Below are positions 21,101-28,689 of a stretch of DNA of 64,000 nt, piece after piece; the stretch's first letter is position 1, and every line of letters begins with the position of its first letter. This stretch comes from Lepidostoma basale. Its lineage: Eukaryota; Arthropoda; Insecta; Trichoptera; Lepidostomatidae. Under the pieces are notes generated by a model that was given only the letters and a program-made list of their open reading frames with translations, did no database searches and had not been told where the DNA came from. The stretch covers positions 434,001-498,000 of the forward strand of contig JAHDVF020000418.1 in NCBI GenBank assembly GCA_022606425.2, in the 5' to 3' direction. Both the position numbers and the translations under genes were made by a program.

Positions 21101-23434
21101 CCATTCATTAATATTTACTCGGCGCACGCAAGCGCAGATAGCAAATTAGTACTTATGCCATCTGTTGACAAAATTGTAAACTATGGCACTCAAAGGCGCG
21201 AAGACACGCACTTGATTATCGCTGTTTTTTATGGTATACAATTTTATTTTTGAGAAATTCTTGTAGATATCAACATCGTGATAGTTGTACGAATGTCCAA
21301 GTGAGCGGGAAATACATTTTTGACGAAAGAGCGCCGTAATATCGGCAGTCAAAGTTCCCGTATCAAGTGTGGATAGGCCGCGTGTGAGTATGGACTTTTT
21401 GCCATATCAACAGTTGATACGTTAGCGTGCAAAGAGTCAATGGACCCGCAACGTTGAAAGCACGATCGTAGAAACTTGCTTTATTGGCTCTGACTGGAAT
21501 TGTAATGTTGTTCCTATCTGAGACGAATGTTTGATAAATCTGTATATGATACAGTGTCAAATGCAATTATAAGAAGTGAATGCAGTGCAAATTATTGTAT
21601 TCTAAACATTAAATACATGGTTTTAATCAAGCTCCAAATATTCAGCAGTAGTTAAAAGCATACTGCTGTACGGATGTGAGACTTGGAAATCTACCGCACA
21701 CGTTATTGGAAAACTCCAGGTGTTTATAAATAGGTGCCTTCGCTCAATATTCAAGATCTATTGGCCCCAAACAGTGTCAAATGCCGTTCTCTGGACCATG
21801 GCAGGCAAAAAGCCAATTAGAGAACAAGTCGCTAGACGCAAATGCATCGCTCAGGGCGCACTAGACTGAACCCCTATGGGGGGAAAGAGGAAGCGAGGCA
21901 GACCTAGAGCCACCTGGAGAAGTTCCCTGCAGGACGAGGTTAAGGCAGCAGGCCTCACTTGCGATGATGTTAGGCATCAGGCATGCGATAGAGCTGGGTG
22001 GAGAAGGTTCCTTGAGGCTCTATGCACCACGGAGGTGTGACAGGACAAAAAGAAGAGAGAAACATTAAAATATCGAAGGATAATGATAAGATGGTTTGGA
22101 TGCATGGAATGAAAGAATGGAATGAAGAATGTATATGTTAACGATCTAAACGGAACTAGAAATATATAAAGACAGGATGTCATCCACGTGAGGAGTCAGA
22201 GAAATGAATGAGAAGTATGTCAGTGAAGAACAGTGTGATGGTCCGTACTTTCTGTCTGTCCCTTCGGTGGACAGTCTAAATTAGTTTGTTAGTTTTATAT
22301 CATCAGATCTTTACAGTTCGGCAGAATCAATAATCTCTTCTTTTTCTATTTCAGACAAAACCAGGAGTCTGGCAAGTGGAAGACGTCAAACAGTCGGAGG
22401 AAATCCGACCTGACTCCAACAAAACCCTGACCCCTGAGAAGGATGCCCCAAAGAAGGTGAAGAATTCTAAACTCGAACGGAAACCGGTCGCAAAACCAAA
22501 CGTTGAAGCCGCAGAGCCAGCAAGTAACAGCAACGACAGCTCGGTGTCCAAGAAAGAAAATAAAAAGCCTTCGAAAACGACAACTCTCGAAACGCCAAAA
22601 AAATCAACTAAAAACACTTCTATCAGCAGAAACAACAGCGATGATGCGATAGCATCAAAAAAAGATAGTAATACGCTGAAGAAACACCCCGCTACGAACA
22701 TGGACAAAAAAGATACCCCCAAGCTTCTAAAAGATAGTGATTCGCCGAAAAAAATCAACAAGATATCGCCGTCGAAAGACAAAAGCACCGATAGTATTAA
22801 TAAATCGGCGAAAGAAAATACCGAATCGCCGAAACAGGCAACACTCGATACACCGAAGAAATTAAGCAAACGTAATTCCGTTTGCGATAAGAATTCTAGC
22901 GTTTTAAATATTTCTAACAGTGTAACGTTAAATAAGACGTGTTCTTCAATAACACCGGTTAAAACTGCAGATAAGACAAAAAAAAGTAAGGATATTGTAC
23001 AAAATGACGTAAAAATAAAATCTCCGAACGTTGTAAGCAGTACACCCATACACGCAAAACGAGGAGAAAAATTAAAAGTGTCACCTGACGGAGATACGGA
23101 AATTGTAATTCCTTTAAAAAATCAAGCCAAGAAGCTAATAGCTAAAGACAGGTTAAATTCGTCCGATTCCGGAGTGCTAAAATCGCAGAAGAACCGTTTA
23201 AACATCTTGAAGGCAAACCATTCTTTGTCTTCTTCGCCCTCCCGCAAAAAGGTCATGATCGCTTTAAAGAACAACACGTCCCAGGGTGTCATAGACTACT
23301 TCAAGAGTGTCAAACAGAGTCCGGAGATTCCATTCGACGGGCAGAGGAAACCTTCCAAAACCTCGCTCAAACCCAATACACTCCCGTCGCCTATAAATCC
23401 CTTTTATAAGAAAAAACTGAAACTTAACTTCTAA
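11960..23434 (+). CDS. Nnp-1: Ribosomal RNA processing protein 1 (RRP1/Nnp-1, Nop52 family), complete, 9 exons
   Basis: Exons join(11960..12167, 12484..12563, 14140..14289, 15481..15648, 16599..16781, 17442..17554, 18413..18571, 19918..20203, 22355..23434) give 808 aa. Nop52-family proteins are nucleolar and act in late pre-rRNA processing for the 60S subunit. The conserved domain covers residues about 14-260: [20 protein letters not shown], then [28 protein letters not shown], the [20 protein letters not shown] block, and [13 protein letters not shown]. An acidic stretch follows (about 276-297), then a K/R region ([17 protein letters not shown]). The last exon (residues 450-808) is a single Lys/Ser/Thr-rich disordered tail. 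All intron phases agree. The ATG at 11960 has a good context (AACATGG). Introns hold LINE and MITE debris. The final 360 codons are low complexity but stop-free and joined by a clean acceptor. Confidence 0.95.
12484..12563 (+). CDS. Nnp-1: RRP1 exon 2
   Basis: The acceptor is ATTTTAG. Residues 70-96, [20 protein letters not shown] then SDKPLVQ, the most conserved Nop52 block. The donor is GTATTT. Confidence 0.95.
12697..13200 (-). mobile_element. LINE-A 3' end in RRP1 intron 2
   Basis: The minus-strand frame from 13194 reads [20 protein letters not shown] to [18 protein letters not shown] and [10 protein letters not shown]. The 3' block GCCTACCCCTCCGGGGAAAT ends at about 12697. The open frame runs on past the element into intron sequence by chance. 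Confidence 0.88.
13235..13455. mobile_element. MITE scrap and short LINE-A tail
   Basis: TTTTGATAATGTCCTAGCAA to about 13310 matches the 38226 foldback family. Bases 13305-13455 hold a decayed LINE-A tail on the minus strand (ACTAACTAG then GAACAGGTAGGCA). Confidence 0.6.
13456..13950 (-). mobile_element. LINE-F 3' fragment
   Basis: Minus strand: [20 protein letters not shown] (from 13933 downward) and then, in another frame, [20 protein letters not shown] and [15 protein letters not shown]. The tail of AAAAAGAAGAAGG type ends near 13456. Related to 21635, 44278 and 60420. Confidence 0.8.
14140..14289 (+). CDS. Nnp-1: RRP1 exon 3
   Basis: Residues 97-146, 50 whole codons (phase 0 at both ends): [20 protein letters not shown] to [12 protein letters not shown]. 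Acceptor TGTTCCAG, donor GTACGT. Confidence 0.95.
14345..14758 (+). mobile_element. LINE-C 3' end in RRP1 intron 3
   Basis: [20 protein letters not shown] to RRPGPPPKRW-like sequence and the end PPEITDS with stop. The tail is GTGAAGAAGAAGAAAAAG. A 9-bp deletion removes residues between LRA and GKTL relative to the copy at 30571. Confidence 0.88.
14806..15000 (-). mobile_element. hAT MITE half and LINE-E fragment
   Basis: Bases 14806-14856 (GCAGTGGCGGTACTTCCATA) match the left end of the complete hAT-like MITE at 28167. Bases 14857-15000 match the LINE-E end on the minus strand (AAAGGCATCTCTGTCCTGCG). Confidence 0.65.
15001..15160 (+). mobile_element. LINE-A internal fragment
   Basis: ATGAAAGGATCGTTAAGATG to GAAATAGAGGAAGGCCGAGG corresponds to the KGSLRW to RNRGRPRK region of LINE-A, frame intact in parts. 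Confidence 0.75.
15233..15421. mobile_element. pogo/Tigger-like MITE
   Basis: The ends TACACCAGAACGTCGTT (15233) and AACGACGTTCTACTGTA (to 15421) are inverted repeats with two mismatches, and each ends in TA. The subterminal ATCCGGGCTAATTGGGACC is pogo-like. No coding capacity. Confidence 0.65.
15481..15648 (+). CDS. Nnp-1: RRP1 exon 4
   Basis: Residues 147-202, 56 codons: [20 protein letters not shown] to [13 protein letters not shown]. Acceptor CTCTTCCAG, donor GTCAGA. GC-rich against an AT-rich intron background. Confidence 0.95.
16064..16235 (+). mobile_element. tRNA-derived SINE copy
   Basis: Head CGACCTTCGTGCCTGAGTG with a B box GGTTCGATTCCC at 16111-16122, then the shared body TTGGTCTGGTGCAGAATTC and GGCGATAGATTAGCTACC. 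Same family as 23641 and 62125. Confidence 0.8.
16266..16570 (-). mobile_element. LINE-B 3' end in RRP1 intron 4
   Basis: It begins with the tail complement AATCAAATCAGTTTATT. The minus strand encodes [20 protein letters not shown] and [18 protein letters not shown]. The fragment ends 28 bases before the exon 5 acceptor. Confidence 0.85.
16599..16781 (+). CDS. Nnp-1: RRP1 exon 5
   Basis: Residues 203-263, 61 codons: [20 protein letters not shown] to [12 protein letters not shown]. The acceptor is CCATCCAG and the donor GTAAGG. Confidence 0.94.
16978..17115. repeat. pogo-like terminal repeat remnant
   Basis: ACAGTGAAACCCCTATTTTA at 16978 resembles a pogo/Tigger end. The GAAACCAATGT / GAAACCGATGT blocks repeat internally. 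No matching far end was fixed. Confidence 0.4.
17442..17554 (+). CDS. Nnp-1: RRP1 exon 6 (acidic region)
   Basis: Residues 264-300 plus two bases. [20 protein letters not shown] then an acidic run, ending DDDSKPPK. Acceptor TGTTACAG, donor GTAGGC. Confidence 0.9.
17575..18350. repeat. unclassified dispersed repeat (copy 1)
   Basis: Bases 17650-17980 are near-identical to 50730-51030 (CGCCTACGTCCACATGTTTT, TGTCGCACTTATGTATTTTT). The GCTTGCCTTACTGATTGACC block at 18218 recurs at 51256. A 135-codon open frame spans part of it but has no recognisable domain and is broken in the other copy. Confidence 0.65.
18413..18571 (+). CDS. Nnp-1: RRP1 exon 7
   Basis: It completes Arg301. [20 protein letters not shown] to [13 protein letters not shown], ending two bases into codon 354. 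Acceptor GTCTCAG, donor GTAATA. Confidence 0.92.
18593..19800 (-). mobile_element. three LINE-A 3' ends in a row (RRP1 intron 7)
   Basis: Minus strand. 18593-19020 ([20 protein letters not shown], decayed), 19010-19375 (decayed, lacking the terminal block) and 19376-19800 ([20 protein letters not shown] to [17 protein letters not shown], with AACTAACTAAC at 19376). The third has a clean tail. All are truncated at different 5' points, indicating separate insertions. Confidence 0.85.
19918..20203 (+). CDS. Nnp-1: RRP1 exon 8
   Basis: Residues 354-449: [20 protein letters not shown] through [17 protein letters not shown] to the basic KKKRESSVK. Acceptor ATTTTAG, donor GTGAGC (phase 0). Confidence 0.94.
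20436..20833. mobile_element. MITE with 75-bp terminal inverted repeats
   Basis: Bases 20436-20510 are the reverse complement of 20756-20832 (AATTGTATCTCAATAGAGAC at one end, GTCTCTATTGAGATACAATT at the other). The interior is non-coding. A half copy lies at 9036. I could not assign a superfamily. Confidence 0.8.
20980..21100. mobile_element. 120-bp hairpin MITE
   Basis: TTGCAGTAAAATAGGCAC at 20980 and GTGCCTATATTTTACTGCAA at 21081-21100 are inverted. A second nested inverted pair (GCAGTTTTGTTCTATAT and its complement) forms the inside of the hairpin. Confidence 0.7.
21101..21540. other. RRP1 intron 8, nothing recognised
   Basis: Unique-looking intron DNA. Short open frames on both strands show no motif. 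Confidence 0.35.
21540..22300 (+). mobile_element. LINE-A scraps flanking a LINE-F 3' end
   Basis: 21540-21605 LINE-A scrap (GATACAGTGTCAAATGCAAT). 21635-22050 LINE-F ([15 protein letters not shown], then the GGGAAAGAGGAAGCGAGGCA block, then GAAGAGAG tail). 22060-22295 decayed LINE-A with a tail TTAGTTTGTTAG. This ends 55 bases before RRP1 exon 9. Confidence 0.75.
22355..23434 (+). CDS. Nnp-1: RRP1 exon 9 (disordered Lys/Ser-rich tail)
   Basis: 360 codons including the stop, from [20 protein letters not shown] to [13 protein letters not shown]. Composition is dominated by K, S, T, D and N with repeated SPKK-, TPKK- and SPSK-type motifs, as expected of a nucleolar tail. Near the end [11 protein letters not shown] (746-756) sits where vertebrate RRP1B has a PP1-docking KVTF-type motif; here the aromatic residue is absent. 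Acceptor CTATTTCAG. Confidence 0.92.
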   Translation, partial: TKPGVWQVEDVKQSEEIRPDSNKTLTPEKDAPKKVKNSKLERKPVAKPNVEAAEPASNSNDSSVSKKENKKPSKTTTLETPKKSTKNTSISRNNSDDAIASKKDSNTLKKHPATNMDKKDTPKLLKDSDSPKKINKISPSKDKSTDSINKSAKENTESPKQATLDTPKKLSKRNSVCDKNSSVLNISNSVTLNKTCSSITPVKTADKTKKSKDIVQNDVKIKSPNVVSSTPIHAKRGEKLKVSPDGDTEIVIPLKNQAKKLIAKDRLNSSDSGVLKSQKNRLNILKANHSLSSSPSRKKVMIALKNNTSQGVIDYFKSVKQSPEIPFDGQRKPSKTSLKPNTLPSPINPFYKKKLKLNF

Positions 23435-23640
23435 TAGATGAATTAGATTGTGGGCTGATCCATTATAAAGGTGTCAAGTTTTAAAAGTTTTTAATCCCAA
23501 TTGGTGTTAAACACAAAAGCCGATAACTGTGCAAAGTATATAGGTGTCACTCATGCTATTTTTATTATTATTATGTTGAATCGCTCTTTACATCATGACA
23601 GCACGAGCCAAATCGATGTAAAGGGTATTATAGCTATCAT

Positions 23641-23810
23641 ACTGATTCTCGTGACATGTGAAAGGTAGCTAATCTATCGCCATTTTCATTGTCACGTGAA
23701 TTCTACACCAGACCAAAGACAGTGTGGCAATCACACTGCCCTCGCCGGGAATCGGACCCGGAATCTTCGGGGTGGCAGTCAATGCGCTTACCACTCGGTC
23801 ACGAAGGTCG
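23641..23810 (-). mobile_element. tRNA-derived SINE, best copy
   Basis: Read on the minus strand it begins CGACCTTCGTGACCGAGTGG (A-box like). GGGTCCGATTCCC (B box) lies about 45 bases on. The SINE body continues to the ATCTATCG / CACATGTCACGAG end. It sits 200 bases after RRP1. Confidence 0.85.
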
Positions 23811-23997
23811 TCTAACATGACACATGTTATAATGCACAGTTTTTTCTTTGTTTTACGTTTAACCCGTAAGCTGCGGATCGCACGCATAGTCGTTTTTCAC
23901 TTTTAGGTACTAATACTGATTTTGAATAATTTTTTGTTCTAATATTTGGTTTTAGGCGAAAGTAAAATTAGTTCTCTGTAATTTCGAGTGATAAAAT

Positions 23998-24275
23998 CTT
24001 CTTCTTCACTTTTGGTAGACTCAGGAGTCTGTTATTTCAGGCGGGTCCTCTTGAGACGCTGAACTCCAGCTTTCTCTCCACCGTTTCGGGGGTCTTCCTG
24101 GTCGGCGTTGTCCGTTTGGCGTTCCATGGAGAGCTATGTGTGGTATCCTATTTGAGCTCATTCTTTCTACGTGTTGATGCCAGTATCGCCGTCTTTGACG
24201 TCCCCATCTGACCACATCTTCGACCTCGCAGATTTCTTGGATTGCTGTATTCCTAACTCGATCACGTAGGGTTTT
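23998..24275 (-). mobile_element. LINE-C insertion with 12-bp target duplication
   Basis: Minus strand KTLRDRVRNTAIQEICEVED to PPEITDS and stop, tail GAAGAAGA at 23998. GAGTGATAAAAT occurs at 23986-23997 and 24276-24287, exactly flanking. A recent, heavily 5'-truncated insertion. Confidence 0.92.
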
Positions 24276-24529
24276 GAGTGATAAAATATTCAAATTAATT
24301 CAAATTAGTACATCTTTGATTTTGAATGTTCCAGTCGATTTGTTTTGGCGCGCGAAATCGGTTTCGTATAATCTGTTTCATCGATTTTAGTGATCCAATT
24401 TTTACGTAAACTAATACAAACATTATATTTCAAACAATTTCGAATAAAAGGTTCATTATTGTGAAGTGTTTTGTTTAAAAACATTATAAAAATAGTCCAT
24501 TGTTTTGGCCAAAACACTATACTTCAACA

Positions 24530-24762
24530 TTATTACTGTTAAAATTTAAAACACTTATAATATCACAATTTCTTTTTATTCACTGAGAGTGTCGCGACAG
24601 CTGTTTTACCAACCGATGTTGGCATCATCAGGTGTTACAATATACTGTATATTGTAACACCTGATGATGCCAACATCGGTTGGCGGAACAGCTGTCGCGA
24701 CACTTAGTGAATAAAAAGAAATTGTGATATTATAACAGTTTTTTTAATTTTAACAGTAACAT
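24530..24762. mobile_element. long near-perfect palindrome (foldback MITE)
   Basis: Arms of about 90-110 bp fold about a centre near 24648 (ACAATATACTGTATATTGT). GCGACAGCTGTTTTACCAAC pairs with GTTGGCGGAACAGCTGTCGC. The flanks AAAATTTAAAACA and TTTTTTAATTTTAACAG extend the pairing. An end-like CCATTGTTTTGGCCAAAACA at 24497 also occurs at 63421. Confidence 0.85.
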
Positions 24763-24814
24763 TATAAAAACTGAACATGTGAAGTGAATTGTATCTTATC
24801 AAACATCCAAACTA

Positions 24815-25312
24815 ACTAACTAACTAACCATCACGCCGTCTCCCCGGAGGGGTAGGCAGAAAGAATGTAACGCCACACTGTTCTGTCCTGACATACTTCT
24901 CTACATTCATACATCTTGTCATGCACGCACGTCGATTTCTCCGACTCCTCACGTGACCGACATTCAATATTTGATTAATTTGATCGTGCCACGTTTTCCT
25001 CGGCCTTCCTCTATTTCTAGCTCCGTTCACGCCATTTACATATACCTTCTTTACCATTCTGTCTTCACTCATTTTTTCCATGTGTCCAAACCATCTTAAT
25101 GACCCTTTCCTTATTTTGTTCATAACACTTTCATTCGCACCACATTCACTTCTTATATTTGCATTTATCACTCTATTATATACAGATTTTCCAGACATTT
25201 GTCTTAGGGATCTCATTTCTACTGCATTTATTCTACTTTCATCTTTCTTTTGCCAGTTCTATGCTTCACTTCCATACATAAGGGTCGGCACAAGAACACC
25301 ATTGTGCCGTCT
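24815..25312 (-). mobile_element. LINE-A 3' end
   Basis: Minus strand [69 protein letters not shown]; the tail AACTAACTAACTAACC is at 24812-24829. A short deletion lies after CMNVEK. Confidence 0.88.
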
Positions 25313-25689
25313 TATCTCAAACATCCATAATGGACAATAGGACGACTTCCAGGAGTTTCATCCATAAAAAGTAGATAAAACACATTTTTTCAATACTTAA
25401 TAATACGGTTCTTAAAAATAATTCAGCATATCGAAAACAGTATGCCTGTTTTATTCAGCAGCTTACGGGTAACCACTTAGCACCTTTATAACAGAACAAC
25501 CAGCCTTCAATCAACTTTAGTTGTAATGTTTTACGATGTGATACATTTCGGGGTCTGTAACAGTTGAATTTTTATATTAATATTGCTGATACAGGTCAAA
25601 AGAATTTGTTAGGGTCAGGCAGTAGCATAGCTGCCACAATGCTATGCTACCACATTGATCACACATGTTACGATGGTATATGAGAGTAG
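25313..25689. other. intergenic DNA, a small hairpin only
   Basis: No gene. GTAGCATAGC and GCTATGCTAC at 25622-25652 form a short stem; nothing else stood out. Confidence 0.4.
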
Positions 25690-26272
25690 AATTCTGCCGC
25701 ACTTAAGATAAACGCATTAACTAGGGTTTGACCCTTTTCGAGAAAAACAATTTTTATTTTGCCTGTATCTCTGGAACTAGATAAGACACCAACATGAAAG
25801 TTGTATCAAAACAAAGAGAAAAGGGTTAAGAATACTAAAAAATACAAACATTTATAAAAATAAAATATAGTGTACATATAATTTTAAAAAAGTACTTGTA
25901 GCTAGCAGTGTCTAATACTTTTAGGCCATAATAACTAGTCATAAACGCATCGACTACCCTACTTGATGCATTTATGCTTAGTAAATCAATTTAATGCATT
26001 TTATATAGTAAGCTTATACCTCAATTCTTCAACAATACATACGATAAGTGCAACTGCATCACATAATGCATTTATGTTAAGGAAAATAGCTATTTGAATG
26101 CAAATATTGTAAAATTAGTGCGATTCCTTCAGCATAGTGCATTTATGACTAAGAAGCTATTGAATGGTGGAAAACAAGTCTGTACTAACTACAGCTAGTG
26201 CATTCTTGATAAGTAAAACTGCACTCCAAGTCTAAGTTGATGCGTTTATCGTAAGCGCGGCAGAATAGAGCT
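25690..26272. mobile_element. MITE with 32-bp TIRs and reiterated internal copies of the TIR core
   Basis: ATTCTGCCGCACTTAAGATA (from 25690) is mirrored by the sequence ending CGTAAGCGCGGCAGAAT at 26270 over about 32 bp. The core (GATGCGTTTATC / GATAAACGCAT) recurs in degenerate form inside, as TGCATTTATG or TGCATT followed by TAAG, near 25967, 25998, 26058, 26138 and 26200. No target duplication could be fixed. Confidence 0.65.
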
Positions 26273-26576
26273 TTATGGTGGTTTAGTAGTTAGTCAATGA
26301 ATTTTTGGCTTTGCTAGAGAATTTTAAAATGTTTTATAATGATAATCTCTGAGAGATTTGCCTGCTACAGTAAAAGTATGTTAATTCGAAATTCAAGGGA
26401 CCGGATATCCCAAAAAAATTCTAAACGCAATTGGAACATCGCGGCCGTTTTTTCATTCTGTCAAAATAATCATTATAAAGTCAATATTCATAATAATAAT
26501 AACAATAATGTTTGGATAACATAACGTTTTTGTGGGTCTAACGGCGCTTTGAAATTTAAATCATCTTTTTTATTGA
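26273..26576. other. AT-rich intergenic DNA, nothing recognised
   Basis: One 61-codon frame with poly-Asn from an (AAT)n tract; not a gene. Confidence 0.4.
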
Positions 26577-27173
26577 TTAACCCTTACCACTCCTTTGTCG
26601 AATATTAACCGTTATGGCTATATGTACGTGTTGTATGGTCGACAAGATAAGACTTGCGCGCGCGGTGTCTTTTTCGCGTGCAAAACTTGACACGTGTCGT
26701 TGTTTCTTGTAATTATTCGTTAAAAAAACATTTAATTTAGGTTTTAATAAGATTTAGACTGTTTTCCTTACAAATTCACATAACCTAAAATGGCAGGAAC
26801 TTGGCGTGATGCGTCATGCAGAGGAACGATTAGAGTACAAGCCCCACTTCATTGCGAAACTGGACAAAGGTTCTAAAGACTGTACTGTGTGCAGTAACAG
26901 AAAGATTCCAGGGGGAAGACGGGAAACAGTGTGGTTTTGTGAGACCTGTTCCAGAAAACCTGGTCTCCATCCTGGAGTTTGTTTTAAAAAGTACCATACT
27001 ATGCAAAACTATAAGTAGTCCATAATGTTTTATATTTGAAGAATAGATCATTACAAATGAATTTTTAACGATTTATTTTGTAACTACCTATCAATAAATT
27101 AATATTTTGACATTATTTAAATTAGAGTTGGCTGACAAACAATATAAAAAAATAATGGAGTGGCAAGGGTTAA
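26577..27173 (+). mobile_element. piggyBac-like element, internally deleted, with TTAA duplications
   Basis: TTAA at 26577-26580 and 27170-27173 flank terminal repeats CCCTTACCACTCC and GGAGTGGCAAGGG (one mismatch). TTAA targeting and CCC..GGG termini are the piggyBac signature. The interior keeps only the C-terminal part of the transposase (26806-27018). Confidence 0.88.
26806..27018 (+). pseudogene. piggyBac transposase C-terminal cysteine-rich domain remnant
   Basis: 70 codons ending with a stop. KDCTVCSNRKIPGGRRETVW, then FCETCSRKPGLHPGVCFKKY and H. The CxxC, CxxC, HPGVC and YH pattern matches the zinc-binding cysteine-rich domain that piggyBac transposases use to bind their own ends. 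The catalytic DDD domain is deleted, so no transposition activity is expected, although the domain itself is unbroken. Confidence 0.85.
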
Positions 27174-27364
27174 AAGAATCCTATTAAGACAGGCATCTCA
27201 TACGAATAAAATATTCAAAATACGCGAGTTATGTATCTGTCATAGTTACCCCTTTCCATAGAAACTTTTTTATTCTTGTAAATCTGTATCGGCATTATTT
27301 TTAACCGTTGACATTTCTTGTACATAAGTAATTATCACTAATTTATAATGTAATATTGTTTCTT

Positions 27365-27590
27365 TTAACCTTTTGTCTGCCGTCATGAAATAATATCCGC
27401 TACCGCAAACATCTATACTAAATAAAAATATTGTGTTATTGAAATGTAGTGGCGTATCGATTATCATACATGGCTGTATCATATAAGCACGTTTTTATGT
27501 GTTTTAATGTTTAGTAGTTAAATATGATATTTTTAACCTCCTTGGTGACGAAATGATCAAATGAGATACGTATGGCAGACAAAAGGTTAA
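27365..27590. mobile_element. piggyBac-like MITE, 218 bp, TTAA-flanked
   Basis: TTAA at 27365-27368 and 27587-27590. Inverted ends CCTTTTGTCTGCC and GGCAGACAAAAGG. No coding content. The ends differ from those of the 26577 element, so it is a different family. Confidence 0.78.
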
Positions 27591-27650
27591 TTTTAAGCGT
27601 ATCAATTATGATACATGGCTGTATCATATATGCACATTTTTATATTTTAC
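27454..27650. repeat. direct repeat straddling the MITE end
   Basis: GCGTATCGATTATCATACAT (27454) and GCGTATCAATTATGATACAT (27597) begin two 50-bp near-identical stretches, one inside the MITE and one outside it. Confidence 0.6.
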
Positions 27651-28158
27651 CCGTGTTCTGTCGTTGAAGGGTCATATAAGATATTGTTAATGTTTTCCTT
27701 ACGGTTGCAAGATGAATGTGGGTATTTATGTGTTATATATATAATAATTATGTTGGACAGTGTGGATACGGCTCTTGTTCTTGAGAACGAGACTATTCCT
27801 CGTTGTATAACCAGCGTACAAATATTTTGGTCTACCGTTCAAATTAAATCATGAATTTGTAGAAAAATTGTTTATTATTTGTCTCCTTTTCTCCCCCAAG
27901 GTAGAATATGTCGCAAACTCAATGGTGTTCTTGTGCCGACTAGGGATTGGTTTGCCGCAAAGTTTATTAACATCCGATCCCCAAGCACGAGGTATTTATT
28001 GCAGAGACTACAAGATAACAACAATAAGGTCAGTTTTTGGTACCCAGGTACTAAAAAACAACTCGCCCAGGCTACACAGAATACTTTGGTTGTCCAACTA
28101 TTTTGGATAAACTGCCGTTTTACATTATCTCGTAAACAAACCCAATAAGATGGATTGC
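27651..28158. other. intergenic, possible decayed LINE-A
   Basis: AAACTCAATGGTGTTCTTGT at 27915 resembles the NGVLVPT region of LINE-A. The 89-codon frame there otherwise matches nothing I recognise. Confidence 0.35.
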
Positions 28159-28404
28159 ATTAATGACAGTGGCGGTACTCCCATAGAAGCCCAGAAGCCC
28201 GGCTTGCGTAAGAAATTTTGAATCAAAACCCCCAAATTTAAGTAATCGTGCCCCCGCATAAACAACCAACCCACCTTCCAACAATTTTCCCATCAGACGT
28301 AAGAGGATTAGCCACTTCTGTATACCAGAAGAGGTTTTGATTAAAAAATTCTTACGCAAGCCGGGCTTCTGGGCTTCTGTGGGAGTACTGCCACTGATTA
28401 ATGA
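28159..28404. mobile_element. hAT-like MITE with 8-bp target duplication
   Basis: ATTAATGA at 28159-28166 and 28397-28404 flank the 230-bp element 28167-28396. Its inverted ends are CAGTGGCGGTACTCCCATAG and CTGTGGGAGTACTGCCACTG, and pairing extends about 65 bp inward. Eight-bp duplications and CAGTG termini point to hAT. Confidence 0.9.
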
Positions 28405-28689
28405 TCTTCGTTTTGTTCTGTCCCACCTCCGTGGTGTGACATCTTTTGATTGCTTCTGTGTCTCCAATGAGAGGAGAAAAATACCAGGCTGGAGAAGAAT
28501 CTCTTGGCTGCACAATTTAAGGCAATGGTCAGAAGTATGATGATTGCCTGTGCAGCACCAGGTCTTGTCACTCGCTCCTCGCAGAGTTGTTGAATATAAA
28601 TGGACACCTTAGACTTGATTAGTGATAAATGTTTTCTGGGGGTTGTCCCATACACATATACTAAACTAACATAGGAAAGGGTATGACCC

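Noticed and set aside
22351..23049. 232-codon open frame on the minus strand, rich in Leu/Phe/Ser
   Set aside because: It is the exact antisense of RRP1 exon 9; Lys-rich codons read backwards give Phe/Leu. No start context or domain.
23715..23810. Possible tRNA gene (A and B box present)
   Set aside because: No cloverleaf acceptor pairing is evident and the same head occurs with a shared body in several places: a SINE.
28120..28515. 131-codon minus-strand frame
   Set aside because: It spans the hAT MITE and its flanks; the frame is incidental to the inverted repeat.
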